Assembly (NCBI GenBank): GCA_934693235.1
Contig: CAKUUY010000019.1
Span: 1-35,106, forward strand
Source: an uncultured Candidatus Melainabacteria bacterium
GTDB taxonomy: Bacteria > Cyanobacteriota > Vampirovibrionia > Gastranaerophilales > Gastranaerophilaceae
DNA: 35,106 nt
Direction of reading: 5' to 3'
Below the pieces are notes generated by a model, which was not told the origin of the DNA, searched no databases, and saw only the letters and a program-made list of their open reading frames with translations. The position numbers were made by a program, and so were the translations under genes. Shown piece after piece: positions 8,146 through 16,307 of the stretch; the first letter of the stretch is position 1; each line of letters opens with the position of its first letter.

Positions 8146-8322
8146 ATGACAGTAACAGTAAACGATGCTTGTATCGGTTGTGGCGCTTGCGAATCAATTT
8201 GCGACGCAGTATTTTCAGTAGACGGAACAGCTCAAGTTGATGAATCAGCTGTAGCAGATAACATGGATTGCGTTAAAGAAGCAGCAGAAGCTTGCCCTGT
8301 ATCAGCAATTGAAGTTGAATAG
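8146..8322 (+). CDS. Single-cluster [4Fe-4S] ferredoxin, 58 residues
   Basis: A small soluble electron carrier. Translation gives 58 residues with Cys-9, Cys-12 and Cys-15 (CIGCGAC) and Cys-50 followed by Pro as the four cluster ligands. Two further cysteines, Cys-19 and Cys-42, occupy the places that form a disulfide in the single-cluster ferredoxin of Thermotoga type. The protein is very acidic, as usual. AAGGAG (8131-8136) is 9 nt before the ATG. It has its own promoter and a strong terminator, so it is monocistronic and probably highly expressed. Redox partners are not adjacent; the activase-like ATPase at 28015-29019 could be one user. Confidence 0.93.
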   Translation: MTVTVNDACIGCGACESICDAVFSVDGTAQVDESAVADNMDCVKEAAEACPVSAIEVE

Positions 8323-8341
8323 TTTAAATATTTAACAACAT

Positions 8342-8379
8342 AAAAAAAGAAGCCCGATTTTTATTGAGCTTCTTTTTTT
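8342..8379 (+). terminator. Rho-independent terminator after the ferredoxin gene
   Basis: AAAAAAAGAAGC (8342-8353) pairs with GCTTCTTTTTTT (8368-8379) around a 14-nt loop, ending in a T run on the plus strand and, read the other way, in T7 on the minus strand. It can also stop the convergent gene at 8409-8846. Confidence 0.85.
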
Positions 8380-8408
8380 TATTTATAGGATGCTGACCAA
8401 ACTTTTTT

Positions 8409-8846
8409 TTAGTTTCTGTATTCACAGACAAAAACAATTTTTCTTTTCTTAACTTCATCCATGCTCATATTATCAATTGGAGTAACATTTCCATCTGCAT
8501 CAACATTTCCTTCTATTTCACAAACATATTTATCTGATACTGATTGCGTTGAAGTAGGTCTTTGTACCTGTCTTGCTTCCATAGAATCAAGTCTGGCATT
8601 CATTCTTTCTTCAATCATCCTCAATTGCATTGAAACATCGTCAGAAGGACGATAATCTTTTTGTTCATCAAAATTTTCTCTATCATCTCGGTCACGCCTA
8701 GAGCTATAATTGTCATTTTGATCAAAGTTTTTACCTTTTTTTATGTTATTCATCATCATAGGAGCACTGATAATCATAACAATTCCTAAGATAATTACTA
8801 ATACAATTGCATAACCCATTGTAGATAGGGCTTTTCTTTTAGTCAT
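8409..8846 (-). CDS. Small membrane-anchored protein of unknown function
   Basis: A 145-residue protein with a basic N-terminus, one membrane segment at about 11-31 (MGYAIVLVIILGIVMIISAP), then a charged Asp/Arg/Asn-rich linker (38-70), a predicted helix at about 72-92 (MQLRMIEERMNARLDSMEAR) and a C-terminal part with two Cys (YVCEIEG, VFVCEYRN). I do not recognise the family. AGAGGG (8858-8863) precedes the ATG. It has its own promoter built into the terminator of pckA, and shares the bidirectional terminator at 8342-8379. Confidence 0.7.
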   Translation of the reverse strand: MTKRKALSTMGYAIVLVIILGIVMIISAPMMMNNIKKGKNFDQNDNYSSRRDRDDRENFDEQKDYRPSDDVSMQLRMIEERMNARLDSMEARQVQRPTSTQSVSDKYVCEIEGNVDADGNVTPIDNMSMDEVKKRKIVFVCEYRN

Positions 8847-8872
8847 ATTTTATTAACCCTCTTTTGTGAATA

Positions 8873-8901
8873 ATTATAACATATAAAAAAGACGGGTTCA
8901 A
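8873..8901 (-). promoter_or_regulatory. Promoter of the 8409-8846 gene, overlapping the pckA terminator
   Basis: On the minus strand TTGAAC (8901-8896), 17 nt, TATAAT (8878-8873). The -35 hexamer is part of the downstream arm of the pckA terminator hairpin and the terminator T run falls in the spacer. Confidence 0.6.
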
Positions 8902-8926
8902 GAATAAATTGAACCTCGCCTCTTTT
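8885..8926 (-). terminator. Terminator of pckA
   Basis: On the minus strand AGGTTCAA pairs with TTGAACC around a short loop (8902-8908), with flanking A-rich and T-rich arms; the exit arm runs into T6. The outer part of the stem has mismatches. Confidence 0.7.
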
Positions 8927-8943
8927 AATTTTTTGTTAAATTG

Positions 8944-10593
8944 CTAAGCTTTTACTTCTCTAACGACAGCTTCCAAAGCAGCTAAAGCGTCTTCCGGAAG
9001 TTTATCAATTCCTGCTTTTTCTGTTTCTCTAGATTTAACAAAAGCAATTCTGTCATTCATACGAGCAACGAATTGTTCTGCATATTCTTCTTTTGCAAAA
9101 GATGCATCAAAGCCATCAACATCCATTATTTCAATATCAGAGAAGTTTTCCCATTTATGGAAGTTAGCTTTGCCCTCAACAATTGCTTCTATAATACCTA
9201 AAGTATGAGTAGGTTTAACCTTTGTACCCATAAATTCACCTGTGTTCAAGATGTAGCAATCAACTCCGTCTTCGATTAATTGTTTAAATCTTGAGTAATC
9301 AACAGCCAACGGATAAACTCTGAATGGATTAGCATAAGGCTCCACAACTAAAGCATTCGGATCAACTCCGGCAGCCAATCTTTCAGCTGAAGAACGTTTT
9401 GTTGCAAGAGTAGCGCCCATTGCAGAACCCAAAGAAGCTCCTGACAATTTCAAAACAGGTGGAATTGTAGGATCTTTCATCAACCAGAAAATTGCGTTAA
9501 TTGGTTCATTAATTCTATCAACTCTGTTTGGGGACCACAATTTTGATTTAACAGCACGACCGTTCCCATTTCGGATATCTTCTGTTACAGAAACAACTTT
9601 GCCATCAGCTAAAGCGATAGCACCTGCATTTTGTTGTGTAAGAATAAATTTGTTATCTTCGCAACCGATTGGATAATCTGCTGTTTTATCGAAATAAGCC
9701 GGTTCCAGAGCAATTGAATATTTGTCATGAACATTAATAATAAATGCATCATCGTGTAAAACTGTAATATTGTACTTGTTGTTATGTTTTGCATGAGTAA
9801 TTGTTGATTTTCCGGAGCCAGACAAACCAAATACTGCTACTTGGAAAGATTTACCTCCATCTAGGTTATAACGTTTCATGCCACCATGACAAGAAGCGTA
9901 ACCGTTACGAGCAGCACAACCCCATGCTAAAGTTAAAGTTCCTTTCTTATGTTCCCCAAAATATCTCATACCTAAGATAGCCGCACAGTTGTGTTCAGGA
10001 TCAAAGAATGTTAAACCATAAGGGAAATCAGGGTGTGACCAATCTGGATCCGAGAATACATAAATATCACCCTCAGGCAATTCTCTTGATTCTGCATACA
10101 TATTTGCATATGCTTCGTTAATATATTGGAAGTTCAACATCCAAGAATACATAATATTTTCAAAACCTTCAGGAATTAACAAGTGAGCTTTAATCATATA
10201 ATCTTTATCAAGTCCGACAACAGCTTCTGTTCTGTAGAGCAACCTGTCGCGAGTATTGTAAACTGCTTCACGAATAATTGGTAATAAATATTTCAAATCA
10301 CAATTTGGTTCTCCAACGATTTTTCTAGCTGCAGCACAACGACCAACAACTGTACCGTCGTTAAATAACAATTGATTTGCTCCTTGAGGAAGACCGATTT
10401 TTTCAGGTTTAAAAACAGGCATTCCTGTTAACTCAATAGTACCGGGGCTGCTTTTTGCAAGTTTATAAGCCTCCGAAACAGACTTAATTTCCTCTACATT
10501 ATTGCCAAAAAACGGTGCAGTAATAGTTGCACGCGCAGCAGACATTAACTTTTTCAATTCATCAGAATTAGTAAAAAATTCCTTTGTAGCCAT
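8944..10593 (-). CDS. pckA: Phosphoenolpyruvate carboxykinase (ATP)
   Basis: Interconverts oxaloacetate plus ATP and PEP plus CO2; in an anaerobe it may run toward oxaloacetate. P-loop GLSGSGKST is at 256-264, followed by HDDAF (metal/nucleotide Asp pair near 281-282), DYPIGCEDN and the NGNGRAVKSKLW block. Length 549 is usual for the ATP form. There are two ATGs: AAGGAG (10605-10600) directly abuts the first at 10599, leaving no spacing, but lies 6 nt before the second at 10593, so the start is at 10593 (MATKEFF). The gene stands alone with its own promoter and terminator. Confidence 0.93.
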   Translation of the reverse strand: MATKEFFTNSDELKKLMSAARATITAPFFGNNVEEIKSVSEAYKLAKSSPGTIELTGMPVFKPEKIGLPQGANQLLFNDGTVVGRCAAARKIVGEPNCDLKYLLPIIREAVYNTRDRLLYRTEAVVGLDKDYMIKAHLLIPEGFENIMYSWMLNFQYINEAYANMYAESRELPEGDIYVFSDPDWSHPDFPYGLTFFDPEHNCAAILGMRYFGEHKKGTLTLAWGCAARNGYASCHGGMKRYNLDGGKSFQVAVFGLSGSGKSTITHAKHNNKYNITVLHDDAFIINVHDKYSIALEPAYFDKTADYPIGCEDNKFILTQQNAGAIALADGKVVSVTEDIRNGNGRAVKSKLWSPNRVDRINEPINAIFWLMKDPTIPPVLKLSGASLGSAMGATLATKRSSAERLAAGVDPNALVVEPYANPFRVYPLAVDYSRFKQLIEDGVDCYILNTGEFMGTKVKPTHTLGIIEAIVEGKANFHKWENFSDIEIMDVDGFDASFAKEEYAEQFVARMNDRIAFVKSRETEKAGIDKLPEDALAALEAVVREVKA

Positions 10594-10650
10594 TTTCATC
10601 TCCTTTTGCTAAACACTCTATTTAGTGTAAAAAATACATTAACCAAGGTT

Positions 10651-10679
10651 ATGTTAGCACAAATTTAAAGACATGGCAA
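10651..10679 (-). promoter_or_regulatory. Promoter of pckA
   Basis: On the minus strand TTGCCA (10679-10674), 17 nt ending in TGC (extended -10), TAACAT (10656-10651). A short inverted repeat (ACACT at 10613-10617, AGTGT at 10624-10628) lies in the leader just ahead of the binding site. Confidence 0.55.
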
Positions 10680-10750
10680 GCATTTATGTATTAAATAATG
10701 CGCTGAAAAATAGAATTTAATTTAATAAAATCACTTCTTTGAAGCTTTTT

Positions 10751-10809
10751 CTCTCTCCAAGTGAGAGTGCAGTTGTTAGAAAGCTTTTACAAATGCAAGA
10801 AGGGGGAGA
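10751..10809. repeat. Dispersed CTCTCTC repeat, copy A
   Basis: This stretch shares blocks in the same order with 32553-32619: CTCTCTC, GTGAGAG, GCAGTTGTTAG, AGCT, TACAAATGC and GGAGA. The two differ mainly by a short insert in the second. No gene lies here. It is in the 287-nt gap between pckA and the Cys-rich prepilin. Confidence 0.65.
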
Positions 10810-10834
10810 TAACATTTTATAAGCAAATACAGCA

Positions 10835-10860
10835 AAATCGCGGAACAAAGTCCGCGATTT
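10835..10860 (-). terminator. Terminator of the Cys-rich prepilin gene
   Basis: AAATCGCGGA (10835-10844) pairs perfectly with TCCGCGATTT (10851-10860) around a 6-nt loop; on the minus strand the stem is followed by TTTTGC. It lies 33 nt after the stop codon. Confidence 0.65.
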
Positions 10861-10892
10861 ATCATAATTCATTATTCAATTTATTTGAACAT

Positions 10893-12314
10893 TTATTGGA
10901 ACAATTTAATTGGACTAATGTGTTTTAAAACACATGTGACGTTCTCCTCGGAACAAGCCTGTTTCAATTCAACTCCGTTACAATATGGAGTTGCAGCTCC
11001 TATGTAACCGGAAGAACATGCTCCCTCTTTAAACGATACACTCTTGCTTACCCAGTACAACCTACGATGTCCTGTAGCATCAATCGATTCTTTTTCAACA
11101 CTGGTCATCAAGTGTTGACGACTGTTACCTCCAACTTCATCTGCATTTACTGTCATATCATAAGCAGGGATAACTTTTCCGGCCATTGTAATATAGAACC
11201 GATAAACATCTTGCCATAGAGTAGATGGACCTTTTGCACCGTCAATATCAAGGTATACTGTGTAACCAAACGAATTAACGTTGTCTACTCCATCGTAAGA
11301 TGCCCCTTGTGTATTGCCATCCAAATCGCGAATTGGCTCAGGATTTTGACGAACATTGTACAATCTCATACCGTTTCTTAATGTGATATCAGGAGTTTGA
11401 TTTGTAAAATCCGTCAATGCTGCATCAATCCTAGTACCGCTACATTCTAAAGAACCTGATCTTGTATTGGCATAAGCTACAAATTTTTCACAGAAATTTT
11501 GTCCTGCACGCGGTATAGTTGCAGGAACCGGAACACAACCACATGTTGCTTCATCCCATCTGTATTCAGTATCATTTTCACATAGAGGAGATCTGTCCTG
11601 CAAGTTACAAGTTTCCATATTATACTCTTTGCCACTGCAATATGCCGTACGCTTTTGTTCTTCTGTAGGATTGCAACCACCACCGCCGGAGCTTTCGTCA
11701 TCTACACAGCCACAACCTGTTGTTGCATTATTCCAATGTTGGCCTGTCGGACAAACGTTCCAATTAGCAATATCATCCCAACAGCCAAGAGTATTTTTAT
11801 TAAAAACTTTACCTTTGCAACGCATTTCTTCTATTCTTTCTGCAGACGGAGTATTACATAAGATTTTTTCTTCTCCTACTTCTCCAAGATTATCCGGTAT
11901 TGAAGGTCCTGAAGGTCCTAATTTATCGAGACACACATAATCGCGAACACACCCATACGGACATTTTACACGATCACATTTAATATTTTGATACTGATCC
12001 GGCTTTTCCTTTTCTCCCGGTTTATTTGAAAGTGCGTACGCTCTTTGGCTTCCAAATTTACTCAAAAACGGGAATAACCTCATATAAGCGACATCTGTAT
12101 AACTCTCATCTGTAGCTTTAAAATCTTTCAGCATTTGAGCTGTAATTCCTCTCAAAGTAGAATACCCCGAATAATAGGTATAAGAAACAATGTTATCTAA
12201 TTTGGCTTTAGTTATCTTTATACTCACGCCAACAATAACAGCTACAACAAGCATTACAATAACAACTTCGGCCAAAGTATATGCTTTCTTGCGAGAAATC
12301 TTAAATCTTTTCAT
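10893..12314 (-). CDS. Cys-rich type IV prepilin-like protein
   Basis: Starts KRFKISRKKAYTLAEVVIVM, a class III prepilin signal with processing expected just before YTLAEV, then one hydrophobic helix to about 33. AGGAG (12327-12323) is 8 nt before the ATG at 12314 and 5 nt before a TTG at 12317; ATG is preferred (473 residues). The middle (about 113-265) is Cys-rich and contains two tandem modules, CKGKVFN...TTGCGCV and CSGKEYN...ATCGCV, each with C-x-G-K-x-[FY]-N at the head and W-[ND]-x-A-T at the tail. The C-terminal part has LDIDGAKGP (355-363), the motif shared by all four prepilins here. Likely exported and displayed on a pilus or pseudopilus; ligand binding by the Cys modules is a guess. 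Confidence 0.85.
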   Translation of the reverse strand: MKRFKISRKKAYTLAEVVIVMLVVAVIVGVSIKITKAKLDNIVSYTYYSGYSTLRGITAQMLKDFKATDESYTDVAYMRLFPFLSKFGSQRAYALSNKPGEKEKPDQYQNIKCDRVKCPYGCVRDYVCLDKLGPSGPSIPDNLGEVGEEKILCNTPSAERIEEMRCKGKVFNKNTLGCWDDIANWNVCPTGQHWNNATTGCGCVDDESSGGGGCNPTEEQKRTAYCSGKEYNMETCNLQDRSPLCENDTEYRWDEATCGCVPVPATIPRAGQNFCEKFVAYANTRSGSLECSGTRIDAALTDFTNQTPDITLRNGMRLYNVRQNPEPIRDLDGNTQGASYDGVDNVNSFGYTVYLDIDGAKGPSTLWQDVYRFYITMAGKVIPAYDMTVNADEVGGNSRQHLMTSVEKESIDATGHRRLYWVSKSVSFKEGACSSGYIGAATPYCNGVELKQACSEENVTCVLKHISPIKLFQ

Positions 12315-12410
12315 CAACCCTGCTCCTAATTAAGTAATACAATATTATATTAAAATTATAACATATTGTTTATTACTTTTCAACATTTATATCTATTATT
12401 TGTTTAGGTA

Positions 12411-12439
12411 GTTACAAATTTGAAACATTGTGCTAGAAT
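12411..12439 (+). promoter_or_regulatory. Promoter of the 12471 gene
   Basis: GTTACA (12411-12416), 17 nt ending in TGC (extended -10), TAGAAT (12434-12439). The start would be near 12446, with AGAGG at 12458-12462. Confidence 0.55.
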
Positions 12440-12470
12440 ATTATTGTAAAATCTGAAAGAGGTATATTTT

Positions 12471-12977
12471 ATGAATAAAATGAAAAGTTTAGTTCTAGTA
12501 CTCGCAGTGGCTGCCGGAATTAGCGTTTTTGCAGCTCCATCAAACTACTATTCTAACAATAATTTACTAGTTAATACAAACACAATTCAAGCACAATCAA
12601 CTGTAAAATCATATATTACGGTTAATCCGCTTGATTTAGTTGCGCGGCCGAATTTTTATCTTAACAAAAACGTAAAAATCAGAGCAAAATTCGACAAATT
12701 TGCAACACTTGGACTTGATTACAAACCGGCAATGAGAAGTTCTGAAAAATATATTTCTTTCTTAATTCAAAGACCAGATGTATATGACCACAACATTCCT
12801 CTTTCAGAATTAAAAATATTCTTAAACAGAACCGAGGCTGAAAAACACATCGACTTGAATTCAGGTGACATCGTTGAGTTTGAGGGAAAAGTTTTTTCAA
12901 CCGCACTGGGTGATCCTTGGATGGATGTTGATAAATTTACTGTTATCAGCACAAAACCGAAAGAAGACAACAAGTAA
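12471..12977 (+). CDS. Secreted protein with OB-fold-like domain, unknown function
   Basis: A 168-residue protein with a signal peptide (MNKMKSLVLVLAVAAGISVFA, cleavage near 22). Residues about 45-160 alternate beta strands in the order expected of an OB-fold or bacterial OB-type envelope domain (NKNVKIRAKFDKFATLG, KYISFLIQRP, GDIVEFEGKVFSTALGDPW, DKFTVIST). The family is not recognised with certainty. AGAGG at 12458-12462 fixes the start. The GH57 gene begins 25 nt after it, so the two probably form an operon, but no common function is evident. Confidence 0.75.
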   Translation: MNKMKSLVLVLAVAAGISVFAAPSNYYSNNNLLVNTNTIQAQSTVKSYITVNPLDLVARPNFYLNKNVKIRAKFDKFATLGLDYKPAMRSSEKYISFLIQRPDVYDHNIPLSELKIFLNRTEAEKHIDLNSGDIVEFEGKVFSTALGDPWMDVDKFTVISTKPKEDNK

Positions 12978-13002
12978 GACATAAGATTTTTGGAGTTAAG
13001 AG

Positions 13003-15504
13003 ATGAGCGACAAAAAAAACGAAGTATTTTTAACTATCCATGGACATTTTTACCAACCGCCGAGAGAAAATCCATGGCTTGAAGCGATTGAACTACAAGA
13101 CAGTGCATTACCTTTCCATGACTGGAACGAAAGAATTAACAAGGAATGCTACAATCCAAATTCTGTCTCTAAAATCGTAGACAGCCGAAACAGAATTCTT
13201 GATGTCGTAAACAACTACGAACATATGAGTTTCAATTTTGGACCAACACTTTTGTCTTGGATGGAACACTTCGCTCCTCTTACTTATGAAAGAGTTATAA
13301 AAGCTGATATCGAAAGCGTTTCTGAACACTCTGGGCATGGAAACGCAATGGCACAAGTTTATAACCATATAATTATGCCACTTGCGAACGAAAACGACAA
13401 GCAAACTCAAATTAAATGGGGAATTCGAGACTTTGAATATCGTTTTGGAAGAAAACCTGAAGGGATGTGGCTTGCAGAAACAGCTGTTGATGATGACTCT
13501 CTTCGAATTTTGGAAGAAAATGGAATTAAATTCACTGTTCTTTCGCCTTATCAGGCTCTTAAATTCCGCCAAAAGGGCGACAAAGATTGGCAAGACGTAA
13601 GCTGGGGAAATATTGACCCTGCACGCTCTTACAGATATTATATAAAATCAGCTCCTGGAAAATTTATTGATTTATTTTTCTATGACGGAGCAATTTCTCG
13701 CTCTGTCGCGTTTGACGAACTTTTAAAAGATGGAAACAAATTTATCAAACGTCTAAAAGAAGGGATTTCAGATTGCAGAAATTATCCACAACTCATAAAC
13801 ATAGCGACAGATGGAGAAAGTTACGGACACCACACAAAATTTGGTGATATGGCACTGTCTTACGTATTAAAAATTAAAGCAAAAGACGAGGGTTTTACTA
13901 TTACCAATTATGCAGAATACTTAGACAAATACAGAAGTGATTGTGAAGTAGACATAAAACAAGCTTCAAGCTGGAGTTGTTTCCATGGTGTAGGCAGATG
14001 GAAAGAAGACTGTGGCTGCTCTACCGGTGGACACCCCGGATGGAATCAAAAATGGAGAAAACCTCTAAGAGAAGCGCTCGACTATCTTCGCGACGAACTT
14101 ATTAAAGTATTTGAAGATGAGGGTAAAAAATATTTCGACAATGTTTGGAATGTCCGTAACAACTATATTGACGTTATCTTGGACAGAAACGAAATGAATG
14201 TAAAAAAATTCCAGCAAGAAAACTTTAAAGCCGATTTGACAGATGAAGATAAAGTTCACGCAATGGAATTATTGGAAATTCAACGCCAAGCAATGCTTAT
14301 GTACACAAGTTGCGGTTGGTTCTTCTCAGAAATTTCAGGAATTGAAACTGTTCAAATAATGAAATATGCAGCACGTGCAATGCAACTTGCAGCAAGGTTT
14401 ACAAGCAAAAATCTTGAAGAAAAATTCTTAGAAATTTTATCTCAAGCAAAAAGTAATATTCCGGAATTTGGAACAGGCAAAGACATTTTTGAGAGATTTG
14501 TAAAACCGTCTATCATTACAGTAAAACAAATTGCGACCTTATGGGCTTTATCATCTCTTTACCAAGATTTTGAAGACGAAGAAAATGTATATTGTTACAC
14601 TATAACAAGAAAGGCTTACAAAAAAGTTCAAAAAGGCTTGTCAACATTCGTTGTCGGTCATATTGAAATACAATCAAAAATTACACTTCAAAAATTAAAC
14701 GTAATGTTTGCTTTAATGCAATATGCAGGAGGAGATTTCCACTGCTCCATCAAGGAATATTCTGATGATGCAGAATTTAACAGAATAAAAACTGATTTGA
14801 TAAAAATCTATACAGGTAATACTTTAACAGAAATTATCAGAGCTCTTGATGAATACTTTGGCAAAGAATATTTTACATTAAAAGATATATTCATTGAAGA
14901 AAGAAGAAAAATCTTACAAATTCTTTTAAAAGGCAAATTGGAAAAATTCTCTCAAACATATCAAGAAATGTATGATGAGGGGAAAGGCTCAATTTATCAT
15001 TTGCAAGGTTTAGGCTTGAAAATTCCTGATGAATTCAAAATTTCTGCAGCATATGCCTTAAGCCATAAATTTAATGACATAGTAGTTCACTCAAGCGGAT
15101 TTGTTGAAGAAGACTTAATTCAACAGGCAACAGATATTAACTACGAAGCCAAGAAAATTGATATTCAACTGGATAAATCACCATCAAATATCGTATTCAG
15201 CAAGAAGATTTTGCAAAACATTAACAGACTTGTTCACAGTTTTGAAATTCAACAAGCCGATGTTGTATTGGAAATTTTTGACAACATAAGAAAACTAGAA
15301 CTTCAAGTTGATATTGCAGAAGCTCAAAATATTTATTTTGCAAAGATTTACCACAAAATTGGCGATATAATCGATTCAGAAGCTTTTAAAAACAAAAAAT
15401 CTTCAAATAAACGTTTTGTAGAAATGCTACTTGATATCGGCGAAAACTTGAATATCAACACAGAATTCTACAAACGAAAATTGGATAAAGCGTTATTACA
15501 ATAG
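13003..15504 (+). CDS. Glycoside hydrolase family 57 / DUF3536 protein
   Basis: A cytoplasmic enzyme of 833 residues with the GH57 layout: HGHFYQPPRENPW (motif 1) at 14-26, GPTLLSWME (motif 2), GMWLAETAVDD (motif 3, with the expected Glu nucleophile) and NIATDGESYGHH (motif 4, with Asp as acid/base). The C-terminal half, mostly helical, corresponds to DUF3536. GH57 enzymes act on alpha-glucans (amylase, branching or 4-alpha-glucanotransferase); which activity this has cannot be read from sequence. Proteins of this long type are common in cyanobacteria. GGAG (12992-12995) is 7 nt before the ATG. It probably shares a transcript with the 12471 gene. Confidence 0.88.
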   Translation: MSDKKNEVFLTIHGHFYQPPRENPWLEAIELQDSALPFHDWNERINKECYNPNSVSKIVDSRNRILDVVNNYEHMSFNFGPTLLSWMEHFAPLTYERVIKADIESVSEHSGHGNAMAQVYNHIIMPLANENDKQTQIKWGIRDFEYRFGRKPEGMWLAETAVDDDSLRILEENGIKFTVLSPYQALKFRQKGDKDWQDVSWGNIDPARSYRYYIKSAPGKFIDLFFYDGAISRSVAFDELLKDGNKFIKRLKEGISDCRNYPQLINIATDGESYGHHTKFGDMALSYVLKIKAKDEGFTITNYAEYLDKYRSDCEVDIKQASSWSCFHGVGRWKEDCGCSTGGHPGWNQKWRKPLREALDYLRDELIKVFEDEGKKYFDNVWNVRNNYIDVILDRNEMNVKKFQQENFKADLTDEDKVHAMELLEIQRQAMLMYTSCGWFFSEISGIETVQIMKYAARAMQLAARFTSKNLEEKFLEILSQAKSNIPEFGTGKDIFERFVKPSIITVKQIATLWALSSLYQDFEDEENVYCYTITRKAYKKVQKGLSTFVVGHIEIQSKITLQKLNVMFALMQYAGGDFHCSIKEYSDDAEFNRIKTDLIKIYTGNTLTEIIRALDEYFGKEYFTLKDIFIEERRKILQILLKGKLEKFSQTYQEMYDEGKGSIYHLQGLGLKIPDEFKISAAYALSHKFNDIVVHSSGFVEEDLIQQATDINYEAKKIDIQLDKSPSNIVFSKKILQNINRLVHSFEIQQADVVLEIFDNIRKLELQVDIAEAQNIYFAKIYHKIGDIIDSEAFKNKKSSNKRFVEMLLDIGENLNINTEFYKRKLDKALLQ

Positions 15505-15528
15505 AAAACGAGTAAAATAGAGAAATTC

Positions 15529-15571
15529 ACTCTCTCGTATTCGTACGACCACACACTCTTTTGGAGAGAGG
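15529..15571. repeat. Dispersed CTCTCTC repeat, copy C
   Basis: CACTCTCTCG at one end and GGAGAGAGG (15563-15571) at the other form imperfect arms of a hairpin between two convergent genes. The right end, TTGGAGAGAGGAAA, is the same as in the copy at 32892-32954. It may also act as terminator for both genes. Confidence 0.5.
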
Positions 15572-15607
15572 AAAAGTTTCAAATAAGTAATAAAACAAAT
15601 ATTTTTA

Positions 15608-16189
15608 CTACCAATTTTCAGAACCATATTTTTTGTATAAATCAATACTTCTTTGAATTTTATGTTCGACCGCGTCAATTTTCTTCAAAACATTTTCATC
15701 TTGAGTGCGCATACGTAACAATTTTAATTCCAAAAGTTCTTCTTTAGATTTTCTTATTCTTTGCTTAACTTCTTCACGTTGCCAAAACAACCATCCCTCA
15801 AATCCGCAACCGGGAGGAACTATTGCCCAAGGGGTAGACGGACAATGTTTGCACAAATCAAGCCTAGTTTCATATCTTGAACATAAATTGTTGTCTTGAA
15901 GATATTTGCATCCGTAAAAAGTTATTTTATTTTCATCAAATTTTCCATCAATTGCTAAACGATTAATAATATTATCAACAACTCCAGCATCAATTTTTCT
16001 TGCAACTGCAATTGATTCATACGGGACAAATAACGAAAGAAAATCAATAGCTCCTTTATCCCCGTCCTTAGCCATTTCTTGCAACCGAGAATATGGAGTA
16101 GAAGTCGTAACAACACGACAACATTTTCCGCACATACGGCATAAATGTTGAGGACGTTTTGCTAAATAATTTTCTTCATAACTATTCAT
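15608..16189 (-). CDS. YkgJ-type cysteine cluster protein 1
   Basis: A 193-residue protein with CRMCGKCC at 17-24, then GCKYLQDNNLCSRYETRLDLCKHCP and PPGCGF, the pattern of the YkgJ/CxxCxxCC family, thought to bind metal (zinc or an iron-sulfur cluster). The C-terminal 45 residues are a charged helix. It is a paralogue of the protein at 27298-27987: both share FVPYES followed by AR, then R-x-D-[IL]-C-[KR]-H and CGF-x-x-W. No Shine-Dalgarno sequence is present; TATAAT (16201-16196) stands exactly 6 nt before the ATG, so a leaderless mRNA is predicted. The biochemical role is unknown. Confidence 0.82.
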   Translation of the reverse strand: MNSYEENYLAKRPQHLCRMCGKCCRVVTTSTPYSRLQEMAKDGDKGAIDFLSLFVPYESIAVARKIDAGVVDNIINRLAIDGKFDENKITFYGCKYLQDNNLCSRYETRLDLCKHCPSTPWAIVPPGCGFEGWLFWQREEVKQRIRKSKEELLELKLLRMRTQDENVLKKIDAVEHKIQRSIDLYKKYGSENW

Positions 16190-16307
16190 AATTAAATTAT
16201 AGTCATCATGTAAAAAATAAAAAAGTTATGTAACATTTCTTAAAGAAAAGGCAATAAATTCGCATGAAATTACTTTATAAATATAAGTAGCAGTAAAGGG
16301 TAGTTAT

